Below, one piece after another: positions 20,485 to 29,477 of a stretch of DNA of 64,000 nt. The notes below the pieces were generated by a model. That model ran no database searches. It saw nothing but the letters and a program-made list of their open reading frames with translations, and was not told the origin of the DNA. The position numbers and the translations under genes are program-made. This stretch comes from Microbacterium sp. SSM24 (lineage in GTDB: Bacteria; Actinomycetota; Actinomycetes; Actinomycetales; Microbacteriaceae). The stretch is from NCBI RefSeq assembly GCF_025989145.1, contig NZ_JAPDNQ010000001.1, forward strand, positions 1,364,001 to 1,428,000. Direction: 5' to 3'. Positions within the stretch are counted from its first letter, which is position 1; every line of letters begins with the position of its first letter.

Positions 20485-20811
20485 TCAGCCGATGTACGCC
20501 GCGAGGTCCTTCTCGAGAGCGAACTTCGGCTTCGCGCCGATGATGGTCGTCTCGACCTCGCCCTTGTTGAAGACCTTCATCGCCGGGATCGACGTGATCT
20601 GGTACTTCATGGCGAGATCGGGGTTCTCGTCGACGTTGAGCTTGAGGATCGTGATCTTCCCGGGGTGCTCGGACTGGATCTCGTCGAGCACGGGGGCGAC
20701 CATGCGGCACGGTCCGCACCATGCTGCCCAGAAGTCCACGAGAACGGGGCCCTCGGCCTGGAGCACGTCCTGCTCCCACGTGGCGGACGTCGTCGCCTTG
20801 GCGGTCATCAT
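20485..20811 (-). CDS. trxA: Thioredoxin
   Basis: A 108-residue thioredoxin with the redox motif WCGPC (Cys32, Cys35) in VLVDFWAAWCGPCRMV and the cis-proline strand ITSIPAMKVF. It reduces disulfides in cytoplasmic proteins and is itself reduced by TrxB, encoded 73 bp upstream on the same strand. An internal Met (residue 2) is an equally possible start. A strong terminator follows. Confidence 0.97.
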   Translation of the reverse strand: MMTAKATTSATWEQDVLQAEGPVLVDFWAAWCGPCRMVAPVLDEIQSEHPGKITILKLNVDENPDLAMKYQITSIPAMKVFNKGEVETTIIGAKPKFALEKDLAAYIG

Positions 20812-20852
20812 TTCTCCTTAGCTGGATGCTGTCGTCGTATCGAACGCGGACC

Positions 20853-20873
20853 GCGGCGGAATCATTCCGCCGC
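20853..20873. promoter_or_regulatory. Intercistronic palindrome between trxB and trxA
   Basis: GCGGCGGAAT and ATTCCGCCGC flank a single central C, giving perfect 10-bp arms. It may be a transcript hairpin that limits read-through or protects mRNA, or a dimeric repressor site. There is no U-tract. It lies 42 bp upstream of the trxA start. Confidence 0.45.
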
Positions 20874-20884
20874 ACAGCCCATGC

Positions 20885-21871
20885 TCAGGCGGCGTCGGCC
20901 TCGGGGAGGCCCTCGATCTGATCGCCTGCGGCGTCGGGCGCTCCGGCCTCGCCGAGTGCGGCGAGGTAGTGCTCGACGTCGAGTGCGGCGACTGTGCCAC
21001 TGCCCGCGGCCGTCACGGCCTGACGGTAGGTGGGGTCGATGACGTCGCCGGCGGCGAAGACACCCGGGATGGAGGTGCGCGACGAGCGGCCGTCGACCCA
21101 GATGGTGCCTTCGGGGGTGAGGTCGAGCTTGCCGTGCACGAGGTGCGTGCGGGGGTCGTTGCCGATCGCGACGAACAGGCCGTCGATCGCGAGATCGCTG
21201 CGGGTGCCGTCGACCGTGTTCTCGAGCACGAGTCCGGTCACGGCGTCGTCGCCGAGCACGTCGACGACCTCGCTGTTCCACACGAACTCGATCTTCTCGT
21301 TCGCGAACGCCCGCTCCTGCATGATCTTCGACGCGCGCAGCTCGTCGCGGCGGTGGATGACGTACACCTTCGACGCGAACTTGGTGAGAAAGGTGGCCTC
21401 CTCCATCGCGGAGTCGCCGCCGCCGACGACCGCGATCACGCGCTCGCGGAAGAAGAACCCGTCGCACGTGGCGCAGTACGAGACGCCGCGACCCGACAGC
21501 CGCTCCTCGCCCTCGATGCCGATCTTGCGGTGTGCGGAGCCCGTCGCGTAGACGATCGAGCGGGCCTCGTACTCCTTGCCGCTGCCGAGGGTGAGCTTCT
21601 TGACGTCGCCCTCGAGCTCGAGGGAGACGACGTCGTCATAGAGCACCTCGGTGCCGAAGCGCTCCGCCTGCTCCTGCATCTTCGTCATCAGGTCAGGACC
21701 CTGGATGCCCTCGGGGAAGCCGGGGAAGTTCTCGACGTCGGTGGTGGTCATCAGGTCGCCGCCGGCCTCGACCGAACTCGCGACCACGAGGGGCTCCAGA
21801 TTGGCACGTGCGGCGTAGATCGCCGCCGTGTACCCCGCCGGGCCCGAACCGATGATGATGACGTGACGCAC
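20885..21871 (-). CDS. trxB: Thioredoxin-disulfide reductase
   Basis: A 328-residue flavoprotein that reduces thioredoxin with NADPH. The FAD motif GSGPAGYTAAIYAARA starts at residue 8. The redox motif CATCDG holds Cys133 and Cys136, the NADPH motif is GGGDSAMEEA, and the C-terminal FAD motif is GVFAAGDVIDPTYRQA. Length and order match the family. It is followed by trxA on the same strand. Confidence 0.97.
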   Translation of the reverse strand: MRHVIIIGSGPAGYTAAIYAARANLEPLVVASSVEAGGDLMTTTDVENFPGFPEGIQGPDLMTKMQEQAERFGTEVLYDDVVSLELEGDVKKLTLGSGKEYEARSIVYATGSAHRKIGIEGEERLSGRGVSYCATCDGFFFRERVIAVVGGGDSAMEEATFLTKFASKVYVIHRRDELRASKIMQERAFANEKIEFVWNSEVVDVLGDDAVTGLVLENTVDGTRSDLAIDGLFVAIGNDPRTHLVHGKLDLTPEGTIWVDGRSSRTSIPGVFAAGDVIDPTYRQAVTAAGSGTVAALDVEHYLAALGEAGAPDAAGDQIEGLPEADAA

Positions 21872-21983
21872 CTGCGCCCCCTTCTGTTTCGGGGTCGGAA
21901 GACCCCGGATATCTCAACACATGGTAGCCGCGCCGCATTCCGTCGGGCGGGTCGGTGTCGGCCTGCCGCGAGGTCTTCGCCGC

Positions 21984-23600
21984 TCAGCCGCGTCCGGGGA
22001 GGAATCGTCGCACGAGCCGCATCGCGGTATCGAGCTCCGGTGCCCGCAGCAGCGCGAGGAAACCCGCGTAGACGACCAGCACGACGACGCCGATGACCGC
22101 GGCCCCGAGAGCGCCGAGGAACTTGTCGGAGACGGTCCAGCCGTCGACCCCGCCGAGGAGCTGGAACGTGAGCCAGCCGACACCCGCCGCGGGGATCGCG
22201 GCGAGTGCGAACCGCCCGAGCGACAGCATCCACGACCCGTATGCCAGTCCACCGAGGCGTCGCTGCAGCAGCCAGGCCGCCACGATCAGCTGGATGATGC
22301 CGGCGAGGGACTGGCCGAGCGCCGTGGCGGCGGCGAGCTGCGAGAGCGGCAGCAGATCCGCGGCCACGGCCCAGGATGCGACGAGTGCGGTGATGACGAC
22401 GAGCACGCACTGCACCAGGGTGAACGCGAACGGGCGCACGACGTCGTTGTACGCGTAGAAGGTTCGCTGGATGACGAAGAGCAGGGCGAGGGGGATCAAC
22501 CCGACCAGGAAGCACAGCAGCACGCCTGCCGCGGCGATGGCGTCCTCGGCCGAGTTGGTGAAGATGCGCGATGCGGGCACTGCTGCCACAGCCAGTGCGG
22601 CCGCCGCCACGATGATGAACAGGCCGAGGGTGCGGATGCTGCGCCCGATGTCCGCCCGGACGTCGTCGTCGCGGCCCGCGTGGGCGTGGGCGCTGAGCTC
22701 GGTGTAATAGGGGGTGCCTATCGAGAGCACGATGATCGAATACGGAAGCATGAAGATCAGCCACGCGTTGGCGATCACCGCGATCGAGGCACCGTCGCCC
22801 GAGGCGGCCGAGACGATCTGCGTCTGCACGAGGCCCGCGAGCTGGCCGGCGAGCACCATCAGGAACGTCCACCCCGCCAGGCGGCCGATGTGTCGCAGGC
22901 CGATGCCTCGCCAGTGGAAGTCGGGGCGGAGCCGGATGCCGGTGCGCCGCCAGAACGCGAGGAGCACGCCCGACTGCACGATGATGCCCAGCGTGGCGGT
23001 GCCGCCGAGCACGGCGATCATCTGCGGCGTCCACTCCTCGACGCCCGTGATGTCTCCGCCGAACAGCGCGATGAAGATCAGGAACCCGGCGATCGAGATC
23101 ACGTTGTTCACGATCGGAGCCCACGTGTACGGCCCGAAGATGCGACGGGCGTTCTGCGTCTCGCCGACCAGTGCGTACAGGCCGTAGAAGAAGAGCTGCG
23201 GAAGGCACCAGTACGCGAAGGCGGTTGCCAGAGCGAGCTGATCGGCCGTGAAGTTCTTCGCGTAGAGCTGCACCAGCCAGGGCGCGGCGACCACCGCGAT
23301 CGCGGTGGTGACGACCATGACCACGGTGCCCAGGGTGAACAGCTTCGAGATGAAGCGCCGGCCGCCGTCGGGATCGGTGCTCGCCTTGACGATCTGCGGG
23401 ACGATCACGGCGGTGAGGATGCCGGTCGAGATGATCGCGTAGATGTTGTTCGGCAGCTGGTTGGCGACGGTGAACGCGTCGGCGGCACGGCTGTTCACCG
23501 AGCCGATCGCGGTGACCAGCACGACGGTGCGGACGAACCCGGTCAGGCGCGAGACGATCGTCCCCGCGCCGATCAGGACGCTCGCGCGCCCGAGGCTCAT
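21984..23600 (-). CDS. murJ: Lipid II flippase MurJ (MviN)
   Basis: A 538-residue integral membrane protein of the MOP/MurJ family with about 14 hydrophobic segments. It opens LGRASVLIGAGTIVSRLTGF, the usual first helix, and LPNNIYAIISTGILTAVIVP is the second. It exports lipid-linked peptidoglycan precursor. It lacks the C-terminal pseudokinase extension of mycobacterial MviN. Its start overlaps the DUF6049 stop by 4 bp, so the two are coupled, a typical actinobacterial pairing. Confidence 0.93.
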   Translation of the reverse strand: MSLGRASVLIGAGTIVSRLTGFVRTVVLVTAIGSVNSRAADAFTVANQLPNNIYAIISTGILTAVIVPQIVKASTDPDGGRRFISKLFTLGTVVMVVTTAIAVVAAPWLVQLYAKNFTADQLALATAFAYWCLPQLFFYGLYALVGETQNARRIFGPYTWAPIVNNVISIAGFLIFIALFGGDITGVEEWTPQMIAVLGGTATLGIIVQSGVLLAFWRRTGIRLRPDFHWRGIGLRHIGRLAGWTFLMVLAGQLAGLVQTQIVSAASGDGASIAVIANAWLIFMLPYSIIVLSIGTPYYTELSAHAHAGRDDDVRADIGRSIRTLGLFIIVAAAALAVAAVPASRIFTNSAEDAIAAAGVLLCFLVGLIPLALLFVIQRTFYAYNDVVRPFAFTLVQCVLVVITALVASWAVAADLLPLSQLAAATALGQSLAGIIQLIVAAWLLQRRLGGLAYGSWMLSLGRFALAAIPAAGVGWLTFQLLGGVDGWTVSDKFLGALGAAVIGVVVLVVYAGFLALLRAPELDTAMRLVRRFLPGRG

Positions 23601-25795
23601 GCGTCGCCCTCGGACTCGGTGCCGGTGGCCTCGTCCGCGGGCGCCCCGTCATCCGGGCCGCCGCCGGGGGCGGCATCCTTCCCCCGTCTGCGCGCACGGA
23701 ACCGCCGCACGGTGCGCACGACGCCGAACAGCAGCAACCCGCCCACCACGACGCCGAGCGCGGCGATGCCGAACGTCTCCCATTCGGCGCGCACGCTCAC
23801 CTCGACGGACTCGGGTTCGCCGATCGCGACGCTCGCGCGACTGCGCAGCTGGAGGTCGAGGGTCACGTCGCCGTTTCCGACACGCGCCTGGACGGGGACC
23901 TCGACGCGCGTATTGCTGCTCGGCTGCGCGATCACGGGGTTGGCGCGCTGCACATCGAGTCGCAGGTCGTCGGGGGTGACGTAGAGCACGAGATTGGCCG
24001 GGTAGGGCAGGTCGTTGCGCACCCAGAACCGCAGGCCGACGTTCGAGCCGAAGAGGTTGATCGGAGCGGTGGGAACGAGCCCGACGGAGTCGAGCGTCGT
24101 CGCGGTCGCTTCCCGATGCGTGGCCACCGCCTCCGCCCATGCGAGGTCCTCCGGCAGCCAGCCGTTGCCGAGCAGCTGCAGGACCTCGGCACGTTCGGGG
24201 CCGGTGAGCAGGCTCGTGTCATCGAGGATCGTCGAGAACCGCGCGAGCTCCCCCTCGGCGGTGAGCAGAGCGGATGCCGCGGCCGCCCGCGCGGGCTGCT
24301 CCGGTACGTCCTCGATCTCGATCTCGACGGTTGCGGAGTTGGCGAGCCCGCCGATCGTGAACGGGGTGACCCCGGGGGCGTCGAGCGCGGCGCCGATGGT
24401 GGCGGCGAGTCCGACGCGCGAACGGTCGGGGTTTCGTCCGAGCGAGACGAGCAGCGGAGCCCCGTCGGTCTGCGCCGTGGCGAAGGCGAGATACGCGGTC
24501 GCCTGCGTGAGCGCCGCACCGCGCAGCGAGTTGTCGTCGAGGGCCGAGGCCTTCTCGAGCGCGGAGGAGATCGCCGAGTCGTACACCAGGGCGGATGCTT
24601 CGCCCGCGAGGCCGTGCGCGCGGACCGTCTCCCCGCCCGCCCCTTGCGACGTCGTGGCGGACGGGACGATGGTCTGAGCGGTCTGGTCGTCGACCGCAAG
24701 GCCACCCAACTGCTCCACGACGGCGGGTCCCGCGCTGCCCGCGGTCGGCCAGAACACGCCCTCCCGGGTGTTCGGTCCGATCGCCAGCAGCTCCGGCAGG
24801 GTCGGCATCACGGGGACGTCCGGGTCCGCTCCCGGTGTGGGCGTCGGCCCGGTGCCGGGTTCGGTCTCGGGCTCGGGAATGAAGTTCGCCGGGTCCATGT
24901 ACGCCGTGAGCGAGGTCGGCCGCAGCGGTGCCGCGAGGCCCGTCTCGAGCTGCGCGGCGATGTCGGCATCCCCGAACTGCAGCGCGAAGCGCGAGTTCAC
25001 CAGGGTCTCCAGGCGCGTGAGCCACGCCGTCGCGGTGGCCGGAGCCGACGAGCCGAGCACGCGGATGGCCGCGGGCAGTGCGGGATCCACCGCGAGGATC
25101 GCCGGGGTTCCTTCGACGCCGTCGAGCTGCGCCGTCAACGCGCCGTCCGGGGCGGTGAGCGCCGTGAGTTCGTCCGCGGTGAGAAGGCCCTCGGACAGCG
25201 GCCCCGCGGTGATGGGCACGATCACCCCGAGTCCGATCTCGCCGGGGTCGGGCTCGGGGACGATGACCGCGCTCGTCGACGAGACTGCTCCCGCCGGCGA
25301 CTCGTACGTCGCCAGCAGCGGGTAGACCCCGGGGCCGAGCCCCGCCAGCGTCGGATCGTCCGCCTCGACGCGCGCGGCGGTCACGGCCTGCGATCGTGCC
25401 GGGACGGACTCCAGGGTTACGGTCGCGACCTCCTCGGTGCGCGCGCCGCTCGTCGTGCCCTCGAGCCACGCGGTGAGCGCGGCCCGATTCGCCAGCGCGG
25501 TGCGACCGAGGGACACCGTCGCGACCGCGGGGACGGTCGCGGCATCCGTCTCGTTCTGCAGGATCAGCGAGACCGCGAGCGCCTCACCCGGGGTCACGAT
25601 CCCGTTCGAGATCGGAGCCAGGGTGAACGCGGTCGTTCCCGCCGGGATCGGCGGCGTGGGCGTCGGGGTCGGCGTCGCCGTGCCGGCGAACGCCGGAACC
25701 ACCGGGGCCGCGAGCGCCGTCAGGATCGCCAGCACGACCGCGGCGACGCGTGAGGCGCGGCGCCGGGCGGGCTTTCCCGAGGGGATCAGGGTCAT
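23597..25795 (-). CDS. DUF6049 secreted/membrane-anchored protein
   Basis: A 732-residue protein encoded immediately upstream of murJ. It has a Sec signal (residues about 12-40, VAAVVLAILTALAAPVVPAF then AG) and a Thr-Pro linker (TATPTPTPTPP). A large extracellular region follows with repeated beta-rich segments. A single C-terminal membrane helix (FGIAALGVVVGGLLLFGVV) precedes a basic and then acidic cytoplasmic tail. It matches the DUF6049 family that accompanies murJ in Actinomycetota; function is unknown but cell-wall related by context. The ATG at 25795 was chosen because the signal peptide follows it. Confidence 0.85.
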   Translation of the reverse strand: MTLIPSGKPARRRASRVAAVVLAILTALAAPVVPAFAGTATPTPTPTPPIPAGTTAFTLAPISNGIVTPGEALAVSLILQNETDAATVPAVATVSLGRTALANRAALTAWLEGTTSGARTEEVATVTLESVPARSQAVTAARVEADDPTLAGLGPGVYPLLATYESPAGAVSSTSAVIVPEPDPGEIGLGVIVPITAGPLSEGLLTADELTALTAPDGALTAQLDGVEGTPAILAVDPALPAAIRVLGSSAPATATAWLTRLETLVNSRFALQFGDADIAAQLETGLAAPLRPTSLTAYMDPANFIPEPETEPGTGPTPTPGADPDVPVMPTLPELLAIGPNTREGVFWPTAGSAGPAVVEQLGGLAVDDQTAQTIVPSATTSQGAGGETVRAHGLAGEASALVYDSAISSALEKASALDDNSLRGAALTQATAYLAFATAQTDGAPLLVSLGRNPDRSRVGLAATIGAALDAPGVTPFTIGGLANSATVEIEIEDVPEQPARAAAASALLTAEGELARFSTILDDTSLLTGPERAEVLQLLGNGWLPEDLAWAEAVATHREATATTLDSVGLVPTAPINLFGSNVGLRFWVRNDLPYPANLVLYVTPDDLRLDVQRANPVIAQPSSNTRVEVPVQARVGNGDVTLDLQLRSRASVAIGEPESVEVSVRAEWETFGIAALGVVVGGLLLFGVVRTVRRFRARRRGKDAAPGGGPDDGAPADEATGTESEGDA

Positions 25796-25914
25796 ACTGT
25801 GTGGTTCGCTCCTGTGCGATGTCCGGACCGCACGATCGTCTGCGATTCTACGGTTCGACCCTCCGAGGTTCCGGCACCCCGGCGCCGCGCGGCGACGCAC
25901 GGTTGAATGGGAGC

Positions 25915-27432
25915 GTGCTCCCCGAACCCGATCCCTCCCTGTGCCGCGCTCTCGCCGACGACCTGCGCGAGGCAGGATTCACCGCCGAGGCGCTGCGATC
26001 CGCGTTCGGAGATGCCGCGGACGACGCGATCGCGCGCGGCCTGCGCGCACCGGCCGATCGTGCGCTGGAGGCACGCACCGACGCGCTCGCCGTGCTGGCC
26101 AGACTGCTCGTGCTCGGGATGCCGCAGCCCGAGGAATCCGTCACGCGCGCCCTTCCGCGTGCCGGCGCGACGGGCCTCGCGGCGCTGGGGCTCGCCTCGA
26201 TCGGCGACCAGGTGCGTCCGCTCGCGGTCGTGCGCCCGCAGTCCTACGCCGACGCGGACGGCACGGGTCAGTGGTGGATCGCCAGCGACCTCGACGAGGC
26301 CGCGCTGGGCGGGCCGCTCCCCGAGGACCACGTGCTCGGCGTGGGCGGGGCCTCGCTCACCCTCGCTTCGCTGCAGCTGCCGACGCCGGCAGAGCGGGGA
26401 CTCGACATCGGCGCGGGATGCGGCATCCAGGCTCTGCGTGCCAGGCGGAGCGTCGCCCGTGTCGTCGCGACCGACATCTCGGCGCGAGCGCTCGCCTTCA
26501 CCCGGCTCAACGCGCTGCTCAACGGGGTCGACGCCATCGAAGTGCGCCGGGGCAGCCTGTTCGAGCCCGTCGCCGGGGAGGAGTTCGACCGCATCGTGTC
26601 GAACCCTCCCTTCGTCATCACGCCGCGGGTGGAGGACGTGCCTGCGTACGAGTACCGCGACGGCGGCATGGAGGGCGACGACGTCGTCGCGGCGTTCGTG
26701 CGCGGCGTGGGTGCCCATCTCGCGCCGGGGGGTGTCGCGCAGCTGCTGGGCAACTGGGAGACCCGGGCGGGGATCGACGGCCTCGAACGCGTGCGCGCGT
26801 GGGTGGCGGAGTCGCCCGCGCCGCTGGACGCATGGGTCGTCGAGCGCGAGAGCCTCGATCCGCTGTCGTACGCCGAGCTGTGGGTGCGCGACGGAGGCAC
26901 GCTGCCGGGCACCAGCGGCTTCGCGCGCCTCGTCGACGCCTGGCTCGACGATTTCGCGGCGCGAGAGGTGACGGAGGTCGGCTTCGGCTACCTGCTGCTG
27001 CGCCGCCCCGCCGCGGGTGCGCCCACGCTGGCGCGGTTCGAGAAGCTGCATCAGTCGCTGTCCGGCGACAGTCTGGGCACGCACCTCGCCGAGGCGCTCG
27101 CCGCCCACGACCGGCTCGTCCGGCTCGACCAGGCCGGGGTGGCGGCATCCGTGTTCGTCGTCGCCCCCGATGTGACCGAGGCGCGCCATCACGTCCCCGG
27201 ACAGGAGGACCCGACCGTCATCGAGCTGCGGCAGGGCGGCGGCTTCGGTCGCGCGCTGGGGGTCGATCCCGGACTGGCGGCGCTCGTCGGCGCCTGCGAC
27301 GGCGACCTGCCGGCGGGAGTGCTCATCGACGCGATCGCCCAGCTGATGGGGGTGGATGCCGCGTCCCTCCGCGCCGATCTGCTTCCGCGTGTGCGCGAGC
27401 TGGCGTTCACCGGCTTCCTCCGGTTCGCGTGA
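25915..27432 (+). CDS. Class I SAM methyltransferase (DUF7059-type, NPPF motif)
   Basis: A 505-residue protein. An N-terminal helical domain (about 1-130) is followed by a Rossmann methyltransferase. The SAM motif is LDIGAGCGIQAL and the acidic strand is VVATDISARALAF. The catalytic NPPF motif appears in FDRIVSNPPFVITP, as in enzymes methylating exocyclic or side-chain amines (HemK, RlmG groups). A C-terminal winged-helix-like region ends the protein. GTG 25915 is the assumed start; the frame stays open to 25750. Substrate is unknown. It is divergent from DUF6049. Confidence 0.8.
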   Translation: MLPEPDPSLCRALADDLREAGFTAEALRSAFGDAADDAIARGLRAPADRALEARTDALAVLARLLVLGMPQPEESVTRALPRAGATGLAALGLASIGDQVRPLAVVRPQSYADADGTGQWWIASDLDEAALGGPLPEDHVLGVGGASLTLASLQLPTPAERGLDIGAGCGIQALRARRSVARVVATDISARALAFTRLNALLNGVDAIEVRRGSLFEPVAGEEFDRIVSNPPFVITPRVEDVPAYEYRDGGMEGDDVVAAFVRGVGAHLAPGGVAQLLGNWETRAGIDGLERVRAWVAESPAPLDAWVVERESLDPLSYAELWVRDGGTLPGTSGFARLVDAWLDDFAAREVTEVGFGYLLLRRPAAGAPTLARFEKLHQSLSGDSLGTHLAEALAAHDRLVRLDQAGVAASVFVVAPDVTEARHHVPGQEDPTVIELRQGGGFGRALGVDPGLAALVGACDGDLPAGVLIDAIAQLMGVDAASLRADLLPRVRELAFTGFLRFA

Positions 27433-27554
27433 AAAGCGCGGGGGAAACCGCGGCACACGGCTCCCACCAGGCCCGGACCGCGACGTCTCTCCCGCGATAG
27501 CCACCGCCGCCGCTGGAAACACGTGCCCCCACGATCGCTCGGTAGGCTCGATGC

Positions 27555-29042
27555 ATGCTCAACATGGCCGAGGGCATCGTGCGCCTCGGCGCGCTCGCCG
27601 AGTCTCCCGTCGTCGACACGCTCGCGCGCGCGTTCGCCGACGCCGGGTTCGATCTGGCGATCGTCGGCGGCCCCGTGCGCGACGCTCTCCTCGGCCGGGC
27701 GACCAACGACCTCGACTTCACGACCGACGCGCGGCCCGACGACATCCTGCGGATCGTGAAGCCCATCAGCACCGCCCAGTGGGACATCGGCCGGGCCTTC
27801 GGCACCATCGGCGCGAAGGTCGCCGGCGAGTCCCCACGTCCTCTCCCGGGATCGCGTGCGCGATCCCGCGAGCCTCGGGGCGGGGGGGCCCAGGTCGAGA
27901 TCACGACCTACCGGGCCGACAGCTACGACGGCGTCACCCGCAAGCCCACCGTCGAGTTCGGCGACACGCTCGAGGCCGACCTGGTGCGCCGTGACTTCAC
28001 CGTCAACGCGATGGCGCTGCGCGTGCCCGGCCGCACGCTCGTCGACCCGACCGGCGGCGTCGAGGACCTCGTCGCCCGTCGCCTGCGCACCCCGGCCGAT
28101 CCTGCGATCAGCTTCGGCGACGACCCGCTGCGGATGCTGCGCGCCGCCCGCTTCTCGTCCCAGCTCGAATTCGACGTCGACCCGGCCACGGTGGCGGCGA
28201 TGGCGGAGCTGCGCGCGACGCTGTCGATCGTCAGTCCCGAGCGCATCCAGGGGGAGCTGGTGCGGCTGCTCCAGACCGACGACCCGGTGCGCGGCATCCG
28301 TCTGCTCGTCGAGACCGGGCTGATCGACGAGTTCCTCCCGGAGGTGCCGGCGCTGCGCCTCGAGGTCGACGAGCACCACCACCACAAGGACGTGTACGAG
28401 CACTCGCTCACCGTGCTCCGGCAGGCGATCGATCTCGAGCAGGCGCGGAATCCGGATGCCGCCCCCGACGTGCCGCTGCGCCTGGCCGCGCTGCTGCACG
28501 ACATCGGCAAGCCCGCGACCCGCCGGCTGGAGCCCAACGGCGGCGTGACGTTCTACCACCACGACATCAAGGGCGCGAGGCTGGCGCGCAAGCGGCTGCA
28601 GGCGCTGCGGTTCGACGTCGACACCATGACGGTGGTGGCGCGCCTGATCGAGCTGCATCTGCGGTTCTTCGGGTACTCCGAAGGGACATGGACGGACTCC
28701 GCCGTGCGCCGGTACGTCCGCGATGCCGGCGACGAGCTGGAGCGGCTGCACATCCTCACGCGTGCCGACGTCACCACCCGCAACGCGAAGAAGGCCGGGC
28801 GCCTCGCCCGTGCCTACGACGACATCGAGCGGCGCATCAGCGAGCTCGCGGACCAGGAGCAGCTCGACGCGATGCGTCCCGCGCTCGACGGCAACCGCAT
28901 CCAGGAGGTGCTGGGGATTCCGCCCGGCCGTGAGGTGGGAGAGGCGTACCGGTTCCTCCTCGACCTTCGGCTCGACGAGGGCATCCTGAGCGAGGATGAC
29001 GCGGAGCGGCGCCTGCGCGAGTGGTGGGCCGCCCGCGGCTGA
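27555..29042 (+). CDS. cca: CCA tRNA nucleotidyltransferase
   Basis: A 495-residue enzyme that adds or repairs CCA on tRNAs, needed because the tRNAs in this window do not encode CCA. The polymerase-beta motif is VGGPVRDALLGRATNDLDFT. The nucleotide-selection area is RRDFTVNAMAL and DDPLRMLRAARF. An HD phosphohydrolase-like domain follows (YEHSLTVLR, LLHDIGKPATRR). Unusually, about 20 residues rich in Arg, Pro and Gly are inserted in the catalytic head before QVEITTYR, and that insert contains a palindrome in DNA. Confidence 0.95.
   Translation: MLNMAEGIVRLGALAESPVVDTLARAFADAGFDLAIVGGPVRDALLGRATNDLDFTTDARPDDILRIVKPISTAQWDIGRAFGTIGAKVAGESPRPLPGSRARSREPRGGGAQVEITTYRADSYDGVTRKPTVEFGDTLEADLVRRDFTVNAMALRVPGRTLVDPTGGVEDLVARRLRTPADPAISFGDDPLRMLRAARFSSQLEFDVDPATVAAMAELRATLSIVSPERIQGELVRLLQTDDPVRGIRLLVETGLIDEFLPEVPALRLEVDEHHHHKDVYEHSLTVLRQAIDLEQARNPDAAPDVPLRLAALLHDIGKPATRRLEPNGGVTFYHHDIKGARLARKRLQALRFDVDTMTVVARLIELHLRFFGYSEGTWTDSAVRRYVRDAGDELERLHILTRADVTTRNAKKAGRLARAYDDIERRISELADQEQLDAMRPALDGNRIQEVLGIPPGREVGEAYRFLLDLRLDEGILSEDDAERRLREWWAARG
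27847..27868. repeat. Palindrome inside the cca coding sequence
   Basis: CGGGATCGCG and CGCGATCCCG are separated by TG, giving perfect 10-bp arms. It falls within the in-frame insert of the CCA enzyme (about 27829-27892). It looks like a small palindromic element domesticated in a coding region, though origin is inferred. Confidence 0.75.
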
Positions 29043-29100
29043 GACCGCCCGGCGGAGAGCCCGTTCGGGGCTGAGACCCGGGCCCTGCCGAGCGCCTGCC

Positions 29101-29170
29101 GCGCAGGAGTTCTCGCCTACGCAGGACGCCGGCACCCCGAATCGTCCTGCGCAGCGGATTTCTCCTGCGC
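29101..29170. repeat. Nested inverted repeat in the cca-ABC transporter gap
   Basis: Outer arms GCGCAGGAG (29101-29109) and CTCCTGCGC (29162-29170) enclose inner arms GCAGGACG (29121-29128) and CGTCCTGC (29143-29150). The stretch GCAGGACGCCGGC also occurs in the inverted-repeat element at 39412-39500, so the two may be related. The rest of the 435-bp gap (29043-29477) holds no gene, only presumed promoter sequence for the transporter. Confidence 0.65.
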
Positions 29171-29477
29171 AGACGCACCGGCGAGCGGGCGCGGCGCCGG
29201 GTTCAGCGTCGAAGGGCCGACCGGTAGTCGGTTCATCGTCCGTTCACGCATGCATCGACGATGCGGCCCTCTCGCATTTCGGCCTCGGCCCGGCCGTTTC
29301 ACGGGGCACATCGCCCAGCTGAAGGGGCGAGGATGCGGCATCCGGCTTCATGGCGTGCGGGTTTCGGTCTGGTTACGAAACGTTCACTCGATTGCCGTCC
29401 GCCGCCTTCGGGGTGAAGATAGCCTGCGGGCCGCGCCTTCTCTGGCGTGGCTGTCTTCACTCAGCAGAGGTAGCACT

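Noticed and set aside
21921..23984. Plus-strand frame of 687 codons
   Set aside because: Antisense to murJ and the DUF6049 gene; composition is Asp/Glu/Arg-rich and has no domains.
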